Of a DNA stretch of 64,000 bases, positions 32,975 through 44,320 are shown in pieces; positions within the stretch are counted from its first letter, which is position 1, and the number at the start of each line of letters is the position of its first letter. The notes under the pieces were generated by a model, which saw only the letters and a program-made list of their open reading frames with translations, did no database searches and was not told the origin of the DNA. The stretch covers positions 186,001-250,000 of the forward strand of contig CANNZV010001058.1 of the NCBI GenBank assembly GCA_947561585.1, written 5' to 3'. This DNA comes from Caprella mutica. Its lineage: Eukaryota > Arthropoda > Malacostraca > Amphipoda > Caprellidae. The position numbers and the translations under genes were made by a program.

Positions 32975-33907
32975 CCATGTATAGCGACGTTAGCATGCTT
33001 TTCATTAGAGAGCGTGAGTTTAGCAACCAATATAAATTACAAAAATATATTCATCTGAACATTAATATCGAGAAATTATCTAATAGCTACTTCGAAATAT
33101 CACTTACGAAAACTTACTGGGATAATTGTTAAACACCCATAGTACTCGGTAAGTGGTGCTAACTGAGGTCATAAATCGATCCGACCTTTAGGAATTAACA
33201 CCCACTTTTAATAAACTCGTACGGAAAAAAATCGTGAAAAATGTGACAGAAAAAGTGAAAATGTAAAAACAAAAAAGTGCGAAGTGTAAATAAAACAATG
33301 AACGGGAAACTAACATTAAGTAATCAAATGAGCAATGAACTAAATTGTAGAAATGGCACATATCACTTATATACAATAAAAAACATATAAAATACTGTGA
33401 AAAAGTATATAAAATACAGTGAAAAAATATGAAATCAGTAATCACGGAAACAAAAAAATTATACACAAAATATAAATAGCTACATCGACATATTTTCAAA
33501 AAAGATTCCAAGAAAGACTATACTGTTAGTAAAATGTTTGATATCCGACTAGAATTAATGTTTTTATTTTGTTCAACAGATGCAACGATAGTTAAAAATT
33601 AATAATAAAGTTAACATCAATAAACTTTTGGTTTGGAAAATGAACTATTTGAAATATAGGAAAAGTAAATAAATTTCATTTGTAATTTTAGTGTAGAATT
33701 TGTAAAAAAAAGTTGTCATAACGTTAAGTAAACTCGATCGATTCCTATTCTGAAAATTCAGAAATATGATCAATCATCATCAAAATGTAATTAATAGAAC
33801 AAAATTTAAATAATAGAACTCTAATAATTTGGAATAGATTTCATGTCATTTTATCACTCCAACCCTTTCAAAAATGTAAAAATTTCCTCGAGTTCCATCA
33901 ACACGAA
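32975..33907. other. Downstream flank of the CASD1-like gene
   Basis: AT-rich. On the minus strand the region after the stop codon contains AATAAA-like hexamers that could serve polyadenylation, but the AT content makes such matches frequent. The 107-codon minus frame at 33188-33511 is rich in F, Y, S and C and shows no motif. Confidence 0.4.
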
Positions 33908-36900
33908 CTAGAAAATGCCGTCATGGATGGCTAGACCCAGAAGAAGAAACAAGAAAATACTCAAGTTTCGAACGGCTCTCCATGGATTATTTGGAACGAA
34001 GAAAGGCAAGAGCACATTCGTGATCTCGTGAATCTCCTGTGAAACGCAGAGGAAAATGAAGGATGTGAGCAGGACATTGGCCACAGGGTATGAAGGAATC
34101 AACACAAGAACACCGTGAGTGTCAGCAGCCAGCCAAATGTGATACTGACACACAAAGAGCTCTAAAGAAATCTTACCAAACCAGGCAAAGAAAGATGAAT
34201 ACCTAGTGCGCAGCATGCCTATTTGATTGCGAAGAACAATGTAGCCGACTATTGGAATCCAGACAATGTACGGATGGACTTGGTTGCAATCGCGCTTGTT
34301 TCCGCAGAGTTTTGTCAGTAGCGCATAACTACTGACGGAGAATAAGGAGAGAACGGATAAGAAGAACACGGCTAGTCTTCCGGAGACTAGGTTACTGCTA
34401 CTAGTATCATCAATGATGCCATATTGACAGAGAGCTTTGTAGAGAAGAGCAAAAATGGCTCCATAGAGAATACTGTGCCTATCTAGTTGCCACCTAAACC
34501 ACCATTCATGAATATCATCATCTGTTGTAACAAACAGAGCTTTCCAGGGTCTGATGACAAATACTTTCTCAAAGAAAACCTCAGAAAGAAACAAAACAAT
34601 GACAAAACCTCCAATTCCTATGAACTTCATGATGCTGTAGAAATAGTTAACGACAGGAGCACTGTTAGACAGTGGTGAATTATTAGCTCTGTTCTTAATA
34701 AGGACAGGAGGGAGTGCTAAGGCAGCGTACAGAACAGTGTACCAAAAAGATACCAACGGAACATAATAATAAAACTGATAAGGTCTGTTCATGACCAAAC
34801 ACAGTAGAACAGTAAGGAAATTAAGTCTGAACATTACTTGGCAGTATCTCACCAATCCCATATCTCTCCCAGCCCATGCATATGTGAAGTGACCAAAACC
34901 CGTTAAAAACAAGTATGCCGAAACTAGAATGCGGACATGAAGATAGATTGATAGTTGTTGTGAACCTCCAGTCATGTGATAAACAAGGATTACCAACTGC
35001 ATCCAACCTTTCCATTCGTCTGTCATATCTCTATGCAACAATCTGGTGTGGTTGGTATCTTCAGTGAAAAACAAACCAAGAGCAAGCATGTACCCTAAAG
35101 GAAACCAGAAGTTCATGTTAGAGAAATACTTGTTCTCCTTCATGAATAATCCAGTTCGGTCACAGAGAAAGAAGTAGCCCATTATGAGTCCTAGTTTGCC
35201 AGTGGCTCTGAATATAGTCTGAAGGGAAGGTTTATTGTAGCTAACCGTTTGATTTTTGTTCACAATATTAACAGTGGATGAGTTTTGCTCCTCCGCCTTT
35301 TCTATCATATTATAGAGGTTATCTTTGCTAGTGGAAATATTTCCAGAATTGTTGATAAGGGTGTATCCATCCTTAGTCACCTCAGAATATCTAGAATCAC
35401 TCTTTCTCTTTGTCGGAGAACCATGCACCTCGCTGCAACAATCTTGGGCTTTAACGTAATTGAAACCATTTTCAAACTGGTCCACCCTGTTCATGGCATA
35501 GTAGTTTTTGGTACTGGAGCCATTTCCATTGGAATTGTCTCCAATTTCTTCTTTGAAATGCAGAGGAGAGTGAGAAGAAGCTGATGAAGAGATGTCACTG
35601 TCTCCGCAAGTATTAGCATACGATGAGTAACTCTGAAAAATATGAACGAGTCATTGAAACAATAATTTGAGAGGTAAATCAGGTAATAAAGCAAAATGAC
35701 TAGCTAATCTTTCACTAGATAGCTAAACTAATTAGCTAGCAATTGTAAAACAATATAGCTATATAATTCTACTAAGTTAATATAGCTACCTAGATATAAA
35801 TAGTAGCAAATTAATAGTTAGCTAACCCAACATATCTAGCTACATGTTCTAACAAGCTCGCAAATGTAGCTATTAGTCTATATTTCCAATACAGTCATAT
35901 TTATTTATTCTTTTCATCAACTCATGTAAGATGTAGTAGCTATTAGTATTATTTATTTTATTCTGGGTATAAAATACCCACCGTGGTGCAGGAGTCACTC
36001 TCCCCTTCTCCTGAGCTGTTGGATAGCCACTTCTTCAACGATAGAGCCATCATGACCACAGAACAAGAGCATAGGGCCACGAAGGTGGTGATCTGAGTGG
36101 TGGTGAAACCCTCCCTAGTGTTGCAGCAACTTCCGTCATCAAAGTTAAGGTAGTTGTTACAGTATCTGTTCAGAAGAACCTGCAGAAGAAAATAGCTCAT
36201 TGTAGACCTTCTCTGGTGTTAAAAAGGTTAACAATTGAAACAGTTTCATTCAGATGGACATTCTTATCACATTGTCAAGATATTGGTACACCTTTGTACC
36301 ACTATGTGTATTACTGATAAACAAAGTTGTACAAATATGTACCACTGTCAGTATTTAAAAAAAGATTTAAATAGTAACAACATGTAGCTACCACAATTAT
36401 ACACTTGTTTTAATCATACAGCCATAATCAATAGGTACACAGATATAATCAACTCCTCTTGCTACTGTGGTATGAAAACGTAAACTTGTAATTTTGGAAA
36501 CTTCAGTTTGGCTAGACTGCGTTTAGAGCATAGCTACATAGTAAACGTGTTAATAGCTAATCAATTTTCAACTCAACCAGCTACATATAGTGTAGGTAAC
36601 TCTGATTATAAAAACAATCTGAAGATTTTTCGATACATCACGTCAGTGAATTAAATAGCTATTTATCATAACATTAATTAGATTTGCATCAACATAAAAA
36701 ATCAGATAGTAGATAAATATTTTCTATATAAATCCCCCTGGCCAGGTTCGATTGTGACAAAATGTATAGCTAGGTACTTTACTGAATAAATGTCTGTGCG
36801 ACGAAATATATGTAGGACAGTAGGACAAAATGTATGTAAGACAGTAGGACGAAATGTATGTAAGACAGTAGGACGAAATGTATGTAGGACAGTAGGACGA

Positions 36901-39593
36901 AATGTATGTAGGACAGTAGGACGAAACGTCCCAGACCCATAAATTACCTGAATGTAGTAGGAGACAGTCATTTCCCCAGCATGCATCCCATCAATGAAAT
37001 CAGAAAGGCTGCCCTGAGCAATCAGTCGAGCACTGCCCCAAACCTCAATGCGAGATCTGTACACAGCCTGTGGAAAATAGCAGTATTAGTTAAAATACAA
37101 ATAAAGTTGACTGAATAACAAGAGAGAGTTATAGTTCATGCTTAATTCATCAAAAGAATTATCTAGCCACATATATTGTATAAAAAAATTTAAAGTAAAA
37201 ATACACTATTAATTATCATATCGAGTTGATTACTGTCATTGTTATTTTACAAAAAAATATTTCAATGAAACTGTTAATTTCTTTTAATTGTTTAGTAGCT
37301 AGCTAATTAATGTTGTCATCTGGGAGTCATATAAGCTATGTTAAATACCTGCATTGCTGCTCTGTTGTAAGTGTCTACCAGTCTGTTTGTGATGTGTAGT
37401 CTCTGCAAGTCTAGTTTCTCTGGAAGAACTGGTTCTTGAAGCATCCAGAGAATGTTTGTGGTTTTAGGTAACAGGGAGGCTTCCTGTTATAAACAGAAAT
37501 TTATGATAAGGGTCAGAAAATGATAATAAAACTTACTAGCTATCTGCCAACGAATTTAACATTAATTCAATAGGTAGCTATCAAAATTTCTATTTTAATT
37601 TTTTTTCACAAATGAGAACTATTAGGATAAGTTACGATTTATCGGTCGGTTGCACATTTTAGGTCATATAGCTAAGAAAAGACTATAGAATAATAATAAT
37701 TTAATTGTTATTTTAATTGGCTTCCATAGTAGCTACCTGCAGTTATCATGGATAACTACCTATTGAAATAAAATAAAAAAGCTATTATTATTATTTTTTT
37801 CCTTATAGGATTGAAGATGTGAAACTCACCAATAATTCGTAACTTACCGTATTTAAGATTTCTGTTTAATTATAGCTAGATATAAAATTATGTGAAAAAA
37901 TCAAATTATATGAGAAATATTAATTTAAGATTCCAACCTCTGCCAACTGAGTGATGTTGTTCGTGTAGTCCATCAAAGCATCTTCTGAATCATTGAAATT
38001 CTTTATGTAATGCAAACCTGATCCAATGATCACTAAAGAAGGTGGATTAGATGACTTCTGTAAAGGAAAAGCACTAAGAATTAGTTTGGTAGAGACTACA
38101 TAACAGCTAGCTACATCTAAAGAAAATTAAATATAAATTAGGTAGCTAAGCAGATATAAAGATGGCATTCTAAGTAGCAATCACTTTCTTTTCAAGAAAA
38201 AAAATTGGGAAACCGACAATTGGGCCCGAGACAATTTAACCCAATTCTTGGTCCATGCTACTAACTCAGTACTAAGGAATTGATATCATGTGACACACCA
38301 TAGCTCAAAATATAGATTCATAATAATTACAGCACTATCGCAGCTAAAAAAATAGATATTTAGCTAACCTTCCAGCCCTGTAGCAATTCATTGGTTGTCT
38401 CGTTGATGTAAGGTCTCCAGTAAAATCCAAGTTTTAATCTCAATTGCTTCTCTTCGTACTTCATGTCCTTGTGATAGGCAGTCTTACCAGTCGGCAGAAC
38501 TTCTTCAGAAGGAGGATTGACAGCAATCTGAATGCAGTAATGAATTCAAGTTAGAAAAAAATTATATTCCCTAATCAGTAGCTACAGGATGAAATAAATA
38601 TTTAGAAATAATTTAGCTAGCTAGGGTAAGTTCTTGATTATCGGTCAGTTCAACATTTTCAGACACAAAAGAAAGTTAAATAATAATTATTATACATTTT
38701 TTATGTGTCCGAAAATGTTGAACAGACCGACAATTAAGAACTTACTCCATCTCACTAAAATACAATATTAAATAACATGGTTACATTTTAGAAGAAAATA
38801 ACTGACCTGTCTCACTAGAGAGTAGTACAGCTGTCTAATACGAGAATCACCCACAAAAGCAATGTGGTTTTTCTGCTTTAGGAATGCAACATAACGCATG
38901 CATCGTCTGGAGTCTCTGTGAAATAAGAGTAAAGGGAAGCTACAATAATAGGCTTAATAGCTAAAATTTGGTGTGAACTGTTCTACTGGTGTTTTAAATG
39001 TCACAGAATAAATAAATAAGCTTTTACACCCACTCATTGGAATAGGAGTGCATCATACATCCATATGGCTGCCACATGTTAGAGCCCTGAAATCTTCCCC
39101 TGGAGAGTAGACGATAGCATGAATCACCTCCTGAAATTCAAGTAAAAATTTAGTTAGCTATCTGCTAAGCTAATCATTCATTAAACAATTGAAGATGATT
39201 TTATTCCAAATTTTGATAGGCTATTCTATTAAAAATAATGGAACAGGATTAAAAACACTAGCTATTATTTAGTAATTGCTGACAAAAAAATTGAAATCAT
39301 AACCAAGTTAAATTGGCTAGGAAATCAAATAGCTAGCAAGCTTTACGAATCTCACAGTTTTTATTTAGAATCATTTAATGATATTGAGCAACACCAAGAG
39401 ATTAAACATTTAAATTTAGTTACAGTAGCTATAGCTATCTAATAATGGCAATACATTTTTAAATCAACTCACCATCAATTGCATGCAGAATTCCATGGTA
39501 AAGGATGAATATCAAGACCAGCAAAGTTGCTATTAGTTTTGCTATTTTGAAATTAAAATAAGTGTTGAGCTGATCCAAAGCTGGAAGCTGCAT
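33908..39593 (-). CDS. CASD1: CASD1-like sialate O-acetyltransferase (nine exons)
   Basis: Joining exons 39593-39473, 39130-39034, 38915-38807, 38527-38369, 38057-37938, 37483-37349, 37067-36948, 36179-35982 and 35632-33908 gives 927 codons plus stop; every junction is GT-AG and in frame. Residues about 17-35 form a membrane anchor. A luminal SGNH-type domain follows with [10 protein letters not shown] (Ser97) and DGMH (Asp273, His276), and a second membrane helix lies near 313-335. After a Ser/Asn-rich linker (354-490) comes the multi-pass Cas1p-type acyltransferase domain with DEWKGWMQL (Glu559) and [18 protein letters not shown]. Known CASD1 moves acetyl from acetyl-CoA to the 9-hydroxyl of CMP-sialic acid in the Golgi; the human protein is about 800 residues, so the linker is roughly 100 longer here. 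The substrate in this animal is inferred. An overlapping upstream ATG at 39600 is out of frame and closes after 15 codons. Confidence 0.95.
36798..36931. repeat. 24-bp minisatellite in CASD1 intron 7
   Basis: About five units of GTAGGACAGTAGGACGAAAT plus GTAT lie only some 15 bases beyond the donor of the exon ending at 36948. The array ends in GACGAAACGTCCC, which looks like a transposon end without a partner. The minus frame reads FRPTVLHT repeats that run out of the exon; this is intron sequence. Confidence 0.85.
37624..37852. mobile_element. GGGTAAGTTACG-family MITE in CASD1 intron 5
   Basis: Left GGATAAGTTACGATTTATCG and right CAATAATTCGTAACTTACCG are an inverted pair. It lies wholly between the exons ending at 37938 and starting at 37483. 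Confidence 0.85.
38623..38752. mobile_element. GGGTAAGTTACG-family MITE in CASD1 intron 3
   Basis: Left GGGTAAGTTCTTGATTATCG and right CCGACAATTAAGAACTTACTC are an inverted pair (the long right motif is split by one mismatch). It is the shortest copy, about 130 bp, with an almost perfect hairpin. Confidence 0.85.
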
Positions 39594-40213
39594 TTTTCAT
39601 TTGATGAGAATAAAACTATCATGAAAGAGTTGAGAGATCAACTTTTAAAATCTCCCTGTAGCTACTATGTATAATAGCTACATCAAATTTACATTTTGCA
39701 ATATCTGAGGAAAATAAAATTCAAAATAATGAAGTAGCAAGTAACTAGCTATCAGTTTGTAGAATATATAGGTATAAAAAATGTTTGGATATTTCCAATA
39801 TTTCAGAGACAAATCCTGAAGAAAGTATAATTATTTAAATTATTTTGATGGAAAGTTATTGAGAGCACTTTGTAGATTGTGTTTGTTAGTGATTAGCCAA
39901 AATGTTGGAACCTAGACTACTTTTCTTTATATATTAATTAAATATTCTAGCAATATTGGCTGATTTTAACCATTTTTTCCTACATTAGATACATAATACT
40001 AAACAGTTCGGAAAAGGAAATTGGAAAATTGTTGGATGGGCAGCAATATTTTGACATTGGCACATTAAGGGGATTGTTCAGTTGTTTTGCTAGCTACCAG
40101 TAAAACTTGTCCAATTGAACTGAGAAAGAAGTTGATCTAAATATTTAGTTACTTTCATTTTAAAAATAATTTAACATTATATTATTTTGGTGGATCACTG
40201 GAGTCAGCAGAAT
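39594..40213. promoter_or_regulatory. Possible shared upstream region of two divergent genes
   Basis: About 620 bases separate the CASD1-like start codon (minus) from the start of the possible small gene (plus). The CASD1 promoter must lie here or further right. I can mark no TATA box, initiator or CpG-rich block with confidence. The call rests on gene layout only. Confidence 0.35.
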
Positions 40214-40539
40214 ATGGGAGATATTTGGGATATTCTCTCCCAGGGAATAAAGCTTGTCCAAACTTGCAATTTTAATGGTGAGTTTGTGACAGTTATTTTG
40301 AGCTCTTCAATTGCAATTTGCAAATTGTGAATAATATCTAATTTTTTCCTATGCCACAGCCCACAATGTTGATATGGAGAGAATTTATGAAAATGTGATC
40401 AATTTGGAAAGAAATTTTGAAGATAGCTGGAGAAGCGGTGCGTAGAAACACCGAAACGGAGTCAAATATGCATGTTAAAGAACTGTTTGCTTCATTTTAA
40501 ATGCTCAATGAGGTTATATATTGCCAAAGACCACTTGGT

Positions 40540-40760
40540 TGAATACCGGAACCGACCAAAATGAACCAAAACGTACCGGAACGGAAATGAACCAAAACGT
40601 ACAGGAACGGAGGCAAATATGCAGGTTAAAGAACTGTTTGCATCATTTTAAATGCTCAATGAGGTTCTATATTGACAAAGAACACTTGGTTTAACACCGG
40701 AACCGACCAAAGTGAACCAAAACGTACCGGAACGGAGTCAATTGTGGATGCTAGAATACT
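40540..40760. repeat. Internal direct repeats in the left arm
   Basis: The block ACCGGAACGGAGTCAA to TTGGTTCAACACCGG-like sequence is present in several imperfect direct copies. The right arm holds fewer copies, so arm length differs between the two ends. Confidence 0.6.
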
Positions 40761-40914
40761 GTTTGCATCATTTTGAATGCTCATGGAGGTTATTAATGAA
40801 TGAATAGTTGCATTAACATATAAAGAGCTTAATAAAGAAAACCGTACTTATTACATGAGTAAAAACGAACTTAATTATTAAAATAAGTACAAACATACTT
40901 ATTACCGTCAAATG

Positions 40915-42524
40915 GGGTAATAACGAACGCTGGGCACATTCAACTGCTTACCATTTAAAAACTATTTGACGGATCTTAACAAAATTTTCAAGAGTTGTGT
41001 CTCTTGGTGTCTTCTGTCTGTAACGTAAATTTCAAAACTCTACCTCTTATATTGAACGATTTATAAGCTGAAAACCGAAGATTCGGAATAACACTTGATG
41101 TGGGGTATACCGAATCCAGTATTAATTCCCATTTATAAATTCATTTTACAAGTTTTCTGTAGGGGGTAATACCGTTCTGTTGATTTCCTAACATTCGTAA
41201 GCACTCGGGCTCTATGCTGAATCATAATCTATGAAGTTTAAAATGTGATCTGTATAGATTTATAATCAAAAAAGGTACTTTCGGTATATCCCTAACTAAG
41301 GGTAACTACCGAATATAGTTAATTATACTGTATTATTTTAAGCTGCACTTGTAGGGGTAATAACGAATTGTTTCTTATATTACTGTTTATTGAATACCTA
41401 GCACAGCCCTCCTTTGAAACAAAAATAATGGAAACAATAAAGGGTTTAAACAATTGAAAACAAACATCTTTCAAGAATCTTCTGGTAAGTTACCTAAATT
41501 ATAAGAACTTGAAAGTGAAATAAATGAATCTTAAATATATAATTGCTCTAGAAAAAAATAATGACTAGTAAATTAAGTTAACAAACTTCCTTTGGATTTT
41601 TCTTAGCACATTATCTAATGTGCAATAACCATCAACCTTAACTTAGGCATTCCTTATCTCTCAGATCATAAATAGCTGTAGTGTAGAAGCTAACTCAAAA
41701 TTTTATGTACCTTACCGTCTACTTAATTAACATTAACTTTCTCCTTGAAGACATACTGTCCTCTGTTGTTTATTGTATAAGGCACCTTTGTTCCAACGAC
41801 ATCGGCCATATTCTCCCATGATTCATCATTATCTTTCATCATGAAGATAAGTTTTTCATTGTTAATTGGCTTCAAATAATTGACATGAATAACTCGTCCG
41901 TCTATAGCATTCACAACTGCTGCATATTTGATTGTATTGTTTTTTCCTACAGTGCAGCGCAATGCAACCACTAAACAATCTCCAACAGATGGCTTGGAGA
42001 TTGGATACATATTTCCTAGGCATTTCACTTAAAGTTACTTAATTTAATTAGTATAATCTGGAAGAAAGTTCAATTTGAATGATTCGGTATTACCCAACCA
42101 TTCAAAGTATCTTTACAAAGTGGGGTAATACTGAATTATGACATATTTTTGAAAAATGAGTTTTAGGTTGGAAACTAATTGTAAATATTAAGATTTAGTG
42201 ATTAAACTAGTTGATTGAATGTCTATACATCGTAAAGAAACAAAAGATATGGTTATCTGATGCATGTAATTCACGCAACACTAGGCATCAAAACAGCCTC
42301 AAATTTGCATATAATTTTGAATCACTTTAAAAGTGTTCCTGTAAGAAACTCAATAAAAGAACACAGTCATCCAGAACTTTATTTTATAGGTAGAAGACTC
42401 TGCTTCCATTTGATAGTTCAATATTTTCTCTATGTAATTTTTCTGAAAAGTTATGAATATTTTAGTGGAACATGGTGCTATAATTTGGTATTACCCCCAA
42501 ATTCGGTATAACACCAATTGACGG
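40915..42524. mobile_element. 1.6 kb transposon nested in the 3.1 kb element
   Basis: It begins CCGTCAAATGGGGTAATAAC and ends with the inverse GTATAACACCAATTGACGG, with TA on both sides (40913-40914, 42525-42526). GGGGTAATACCGAATT-like words recur across its length in both orientations. TA duplication suggests a Tc1/mariner or pogo-type element. It carries one open frame at 41723-42028. Its ends share the GTCAAA-GGGG pattern with the element at 62571-63775. Confidence 0.75.
41723..42028 (-). CDS. Unidentified 101-residue frame inside the nested transposon
   Basis: The frame opens MKCLGNMYPISKPSVGDCLV and ends NRGQYVFKEKVNVN. The patterns VGDCLVVAL, YAAVVNAIDGRVIHVNYLK and YVF are hydrophobic-alternating, like a small beta-barrel domain. 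Similar C-terminal tails (VGDxVLV...YVG.I...V.F...Y.F) are, as I recall, found in proteins encoded by DDE transposons, but I could not search. It may be the last exon of a transposase gene or an accessory protein. No catalytic domain is visible nearby. Confidence 0.4.
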   Translation of the reverse strand: MKCLGNMYPISKPSVGDCLVVALRCTVGKNNTIKYAAVVNAIDGRVIHVNYLKPINNEKLIFMMKDNDESWENMADVVGTKVPYTINNRGQYVFKEKVNVN

Positions 42525-42526
42525 TA

Positions 42527-42780
42527 CATTAGTACAAACGTACTTATTACATAAGTACAAACGTAATTACTACATTAGTACAAACGTACTTATTACATAA
42601 GTACAAACGTAATTACTACATTAGTACAAACGTACTTACTACATTAGTACAAACGTACTTATTACATTAGTACAAACAAACTTATTACATTAGTACAAAC
42701 GTACTTATTACATTAGTACAAACGTACTTAGTACATTAGTACAAACGTACTTATTACATTAGTACAAACGTACTTATAAC
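42527..42780. repeat. 23-bp minisatellite
   Basis: About eleven units of GTACAAACGTACTTATTACA plus TTA, within the right part of the 3.1 kb element. GTACAAACGTAC is nearly palindromic. Confidence 0.9.
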
Positions 42781-42904
42781 AACAACATGCTGATAGTCTT
42801 TCCCATTGCATGATACGTGCACTGGTTGTGACTGTCTATTTTTATCCGTATATTCCTATCCATTAATTATGATCTGTCTATTGCTATACGTTAATTCTTA
42901 TCTG

Positions 42905-43240
42905 TCTATTCTTATGTAAGTTTGTACTGTAATAAGTAAGTTTGTACGTATGTAATAAGTACTTTTGTACTTATGTAATAAGTACCTTTGTACTTATTTA
43001 ACAATTAAGTACGTTTTAATTCATGTAATAAGTACGTTTTTACTCATGTAATAAGTACGTTTGTACTTATTTTGAAGTTATTTAATGATTAAGTACGTTT
43101 TTACTCATGTAATAAGTACGTTTGTACTTATTTTGAAGTTATTTAATGATTAAGTACGTTTTTACTCATGTAATAAGTACGTTTGTACTTATTTAATGAT
43201 TAAGTACGTTTTTACTCATGTAATAAGTACGTTTTTCTTT
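42905..43240. repeat. Inverted-orientation relative of the 23-bp array
   Basis: Units contain ATGTAATAAGTACGTTTGTA and TTAATGATTAAGTACG. This is the reverse complement of the theme at 42527-42780 and at 40850-40910, so the minisatellites are part of the inverted arms. Confidence 0.85.
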
Positions 43241-43532
43241 ATTAAGCTCTTTATATGTTAATGCAACTATTCATTCTTTAATAACCTCCATGAGCATTCA
43301 AAATGATGCAAACAGTATTCTAGCATCCATATTTGACTCCGTTTTGGTCAGTTTCGGTCCATTCCGGTACGTTTTGGTTCATTTTGGTCAGTTCCGGTGT
43401 TCAACCAAGTGTTCTTTGGCAATATATAACCTCATTGAGCATTTAGAATGATGCAAACAGTTCTTTAACGTACATATTTGACTCCGTTTTGGTCCGTTTC
43501 GGTGTTTCTACGCACCCCTGGAAAAGCAAATG

Positions 43533-43882
43533 GTGAGTTTATGAGACATACTATTTTACTTGGATTCTCTCCAAACAATTTTAAATTAATCCATATATTT
43601 ACATTAATTTTGCTACAAACAGAATAAGATTAATATTTCTATGAATATTTTTCCAGTTTTATTTTTGCAGACTGGGATCAACCAAATTATTGGAAATTTA
43701 AGGTGTTATTTTTCAGATTTTTCAAAAAGTCTGGAATTTTGTGGACCAAATACAGACTGGTAACTGGTAAGATTCCATATTTCAGAGTATGGACAAAGTC
43801 GCCAGTATACTGGAGACTTTTGAGGGGTGAAATAAGTTTAGAAACCTGTAAATAACAAGTAAATCACTCGTAAATAGTCTTA
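43533..43882. other. Right flank with a possible further exon
   Basis: Between two candidate acceptors (at about 43656 and 43671) and a stop near 43853 an open stretch reads WDQPNYWKFKVLFFRFF. A diverged second version of the same DNA lies at 44410-44512 (GGATCAGCAAAATTACTGGA). This duplication suggests repeat origin and weakens the exon reading. Confidence 0.25.
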
Positions 43883-44320
43883 AGTGACCAGTCTGCAGAA
43901 TGTGTCTCTTCTCCCTCAGAGACTTTAATTTGAGAGAGAGCTACTCTCCGACTCTCAGCAGCAGATTCAGAATCTCCCGCAGCTAAATTAATGGTAACAT
44001 AGGAATTAATTCAAAATCTCCCGCAGCTAAATTAATGGTAACATAGGAATTAATTCAAGATCTCCCGCAGAGATCTCCAATTTCTAAAATTCAATCAAAA
44101 ACTCCCGCAGAGAGTCTTGGAAAAATGTTCCATATTCTGCAGACTGGTTAAGTGATACACATGCATCAGGCATCCAGTCTGCAGAATGTGTCTCTTCTCC
44201 CGCTGCCCGCAGAGACTTTAATTTGAGACTTGAGAGAGAGCTACTCTCTGACTCTCAGCAGCAGATTCAGAATCTCCCGCAGCTAAATTAATGGTAACAT
44301 AGGAATTAATTCAAAATTAA
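43883..44320. repeat. Local direct duplication, two copies of about 150 bp
   Basis: CAGTCTGCAGAATGTGTCTC begins both copies (about 43889 and 44173). Each continues through CTCTCAGCAGCAGATTCAGA and AGCTAAATTAATGGTAACAT. The first copy has an extra internal repeat of the last 50 bases. Confidence 0.85.

Larger units (their letters stand above)
40437..43517. mobile_element. 3.1 kb element with long inverted termini and 10-bp target duplication
   Basis: Starts GGTGCGTAGAAACACCGAAA and ends with the inverse TTTCGGTGTTTCTACGCACC. The arms extend about 450 bases inward (blocks ATGCTCAATGAGGTTATATA, ACACTTGGTT, CCGGAACCGACC and TTAATGAATGAATAGTTGC). The flanks CTGGAGAAGC (40427-40436) and CTGGAAAAGC (43518-43527) are a 10-bp duplication with one mismatch. 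Long arms and a 10-bp duplication fit a MULE-type element, but no transposase is visible, so this is inference. It contains another transposon (40915-42524) and two minisatellites. Confidence 0.85.
40214..43532 (+). pseudogene. Possible small spliced gene split by a transposon
   Basis: An ATG at 40214 opens MGDIWDILSQGIKLVQTCNF and meets a donor at 40277 (AATG|GTGAGTTTG). An acceptor (CCACAG) at 40359 leads into a segment reading AHNVDMERIYENVINLERNF, then EDSW. At 40437 a 3.1 kb transposon begins; after it and one target-duplication copy the segment resumes with AAATG and a donor (G|GTGAGTTTATG) at 43533. With the insertion the frame stops three codons in (GGT GCG TAG). A further exon may start near 43668, where a long open stretch follows two candidate acceptors. 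I do not recognise the peptide. The paired, near-identical donors support exons, but coding status is unproven. Confidence 0.35.

Noticed and set aside
33188..33511. 107-codon minus frame downstream of CASD1
   Set aside because: Its F/Y/S/C-rich content matches AT-rich random sequence; there is no start context, motif or splice site of note.
34487..35584. Plus-strand frames opposite the CASD1 large exon (for example 35285-35584)
   Set aside because: They are antisense shadows of a well-supported conserved exon.
36702..37064. 120-codon minus frame containing FRPTVLHT repeats as an alternative CASD1 end
   Set aside because: It is exon 7 read through into the intron minisatellite. The donor at 36947 and the in-frame exon 8 explain the gene better.
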